6,066 nt of DNA from the NCBI GenBank assembly GCA_031394335.1, contig JANMXS010000199.1:1-6066 (forward strand), in the 5' to 3' direction. This stretch comes from UKL13-2 sp031394335. Lineage in GTDB: Bacteria; Pseudomonadota; Gammaproteobacteria; Burkholderiales; Usitatibacteraceae. Position 1 is the first letter of the stretch. Every line of letters begins with the position of its first letter. The notes beneath the pieces were generated by a model that saw nothing but the letters and a program-made list of their open reading frames with translations, was not told the origin of the DNA and searched no databases. The position numbers were made by a program, and so were the translations under genes. Shown here piece after piece: positions 5,667 through 6,066 of this stretch.

Positions 5667-6066
5667 TCATTTGATCTTGCATGCTGCCTCCAGAAACCCC
5701 CTGAACCTGGCCCGTCCACCCCTTACCGGTTGCGCCGTCAACCGATAGTCGGGAAACCGCGCCAGAAACCGCGCTATCGCAATCCGTCCTTCCAGCCGTG
5801 CAAGGCTTAGCCCCGCGCACTGGTGGATGCCCAGCCCGAAGGCCAGGTGGCGGTTTTCCGGTCGGTGGATGTCGAGCCGGTTGGGGCTGTCGAACTGTGC
5901 CGGGTCGCGGTTGGCTGCGCCTATACACAGCGTCACCAGCGCACCGGCGGGCAGGGCCACGCCACCGATGCGGGTGGCTTTGAGGGAGCGCCGGTTGCCG
6001 AGCTGGTTGGACGACTCGAAGCGCAGGAACTCGTCGACGGCGCTCGCCAGGCAGGCCTCCAGCGCC
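5667..6066 (-). CDS. Cytochrome P450, C-terminal part (runs off window)
   Basis: The last 132 codons of a cytochrome P450 haem-thiolate monooxygenase; the start lies beyond the window. Reading in from the edge, DEFLRFES carries the K-helix ExxR motif. IGAANRDPAQF with the following RLDIHRPENRHLAFG is the usual run toward the haem, and FGLGIHQCAGLSLAR holds the Cys that binds haem iron (FGxGxHxCxG). This is the soluble bacterial class, needing ferredoxin-type electron donors not seen here. The frame stays open to the edge, and an internal GTG at 5960 is not a real start. The end, RFRGFLEAACKIK, is of normal length for the family, although the final codons fall where GC content drops, so the last few residues could have been altered by whatever inserted next to it. 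Substrate cannot be told from this part. Confidence 0.93.
   Translation of the reverse strand, partial: ALEACLASAVDEFLRFESSNQLGNRRSLKATRIGGVALPAGALVTLCIGAANRDPAQFDSPNRLDIHRPENRHLAFGLGIHQCAGLSLARLEGRIAIARFLARFPDYRLTAQPVRGGRARFRGFLEAACKIK

Noticed and set aside
5664..5677. AGATCA-TT-TGATCT inverted repeat at the P450 stop as a terminator
   Set aside because: The stem is short with a 2-nt loop, AT-rich, overlaps the stop codon and has no T-run after it on the coding strand.
1..6066. CRISPR array, tRNA or rRNA gene
   Set aside because: No regularly spaced repeats of suitable length, cloverleaf or conserved rRNA segments were seen on either strand.

Overview
The window looks like a piece of a high-GC proteobacterial chromosome, most likely a betaproteobacterium such as a Burkholderiales member. 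This rests on the GC-rich flanking genes, the TIGR03790-type secreted protein and the bacterial P450; it is inference, not proof. The flanks (about 60-1530 and 5690-6066) are visibly richer in G+C than the middle (about 1700-5650). This suggests that the middle is a horizontally acquired cassette sitting between housekeeping-type or accessory chromosomal genes.

Layout. Left flank, plus strand: a secreted TIGR03790-family protein (66-1241), then a small winged-helix-like hypothetical protein (1268-1531). Positions 1532-1712 hold no gene but contain a 15-bp direct repeat with a 35-bp period. The core, 1713-5468, is four genes all on the minus strand. In transcription order they are a 208-aa helical protein of unknown family, a 441-aa QueC-like PP-loop enzyme, a 403-aa protein with an XRE-type helix-turn-helix (HTH) joined to an ImmA/IrrE zinc peptidase, and a 179-aa PIN-domain nuclease-like protein. 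Positions 5469-5666 are AT-rich and carry a very good sigma70-type promoter (TTGACA, 17 bp, TATCTT) pointing into the four-gene block, plus short repeats. Right flank, minus strand: the C-terminal 132 codons of a cytochrome P450 that continues past the window edge.

How the genes may work together. The first two core genes overlap by 20 nt and the last two are separated by 6 nt, so two tightly coupled pairs share one orientation and probably one transcript. QueC-like proteins are known outside queuosine synthesis in antiphage systems (QatC of Qat, and the QueC-like protein of type IV CBASS). XRE-ImmA/IrrE plus PIN is a known toxin-antitoxin-like arrangement. None of the other Qat genes (ATPase, TatD nuclease) and no CBASS cyclase is present here. 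The best reading is a candidate defence or stress-response cassette of uncommon composition: a QueC-like enzyme with a possible protein partner or substrate, linked to a protease-controlled PIN effector. The joint function is inferred; only the individual domain calls for QueC, ImmA/IrrE, PIN and P450 are firm.
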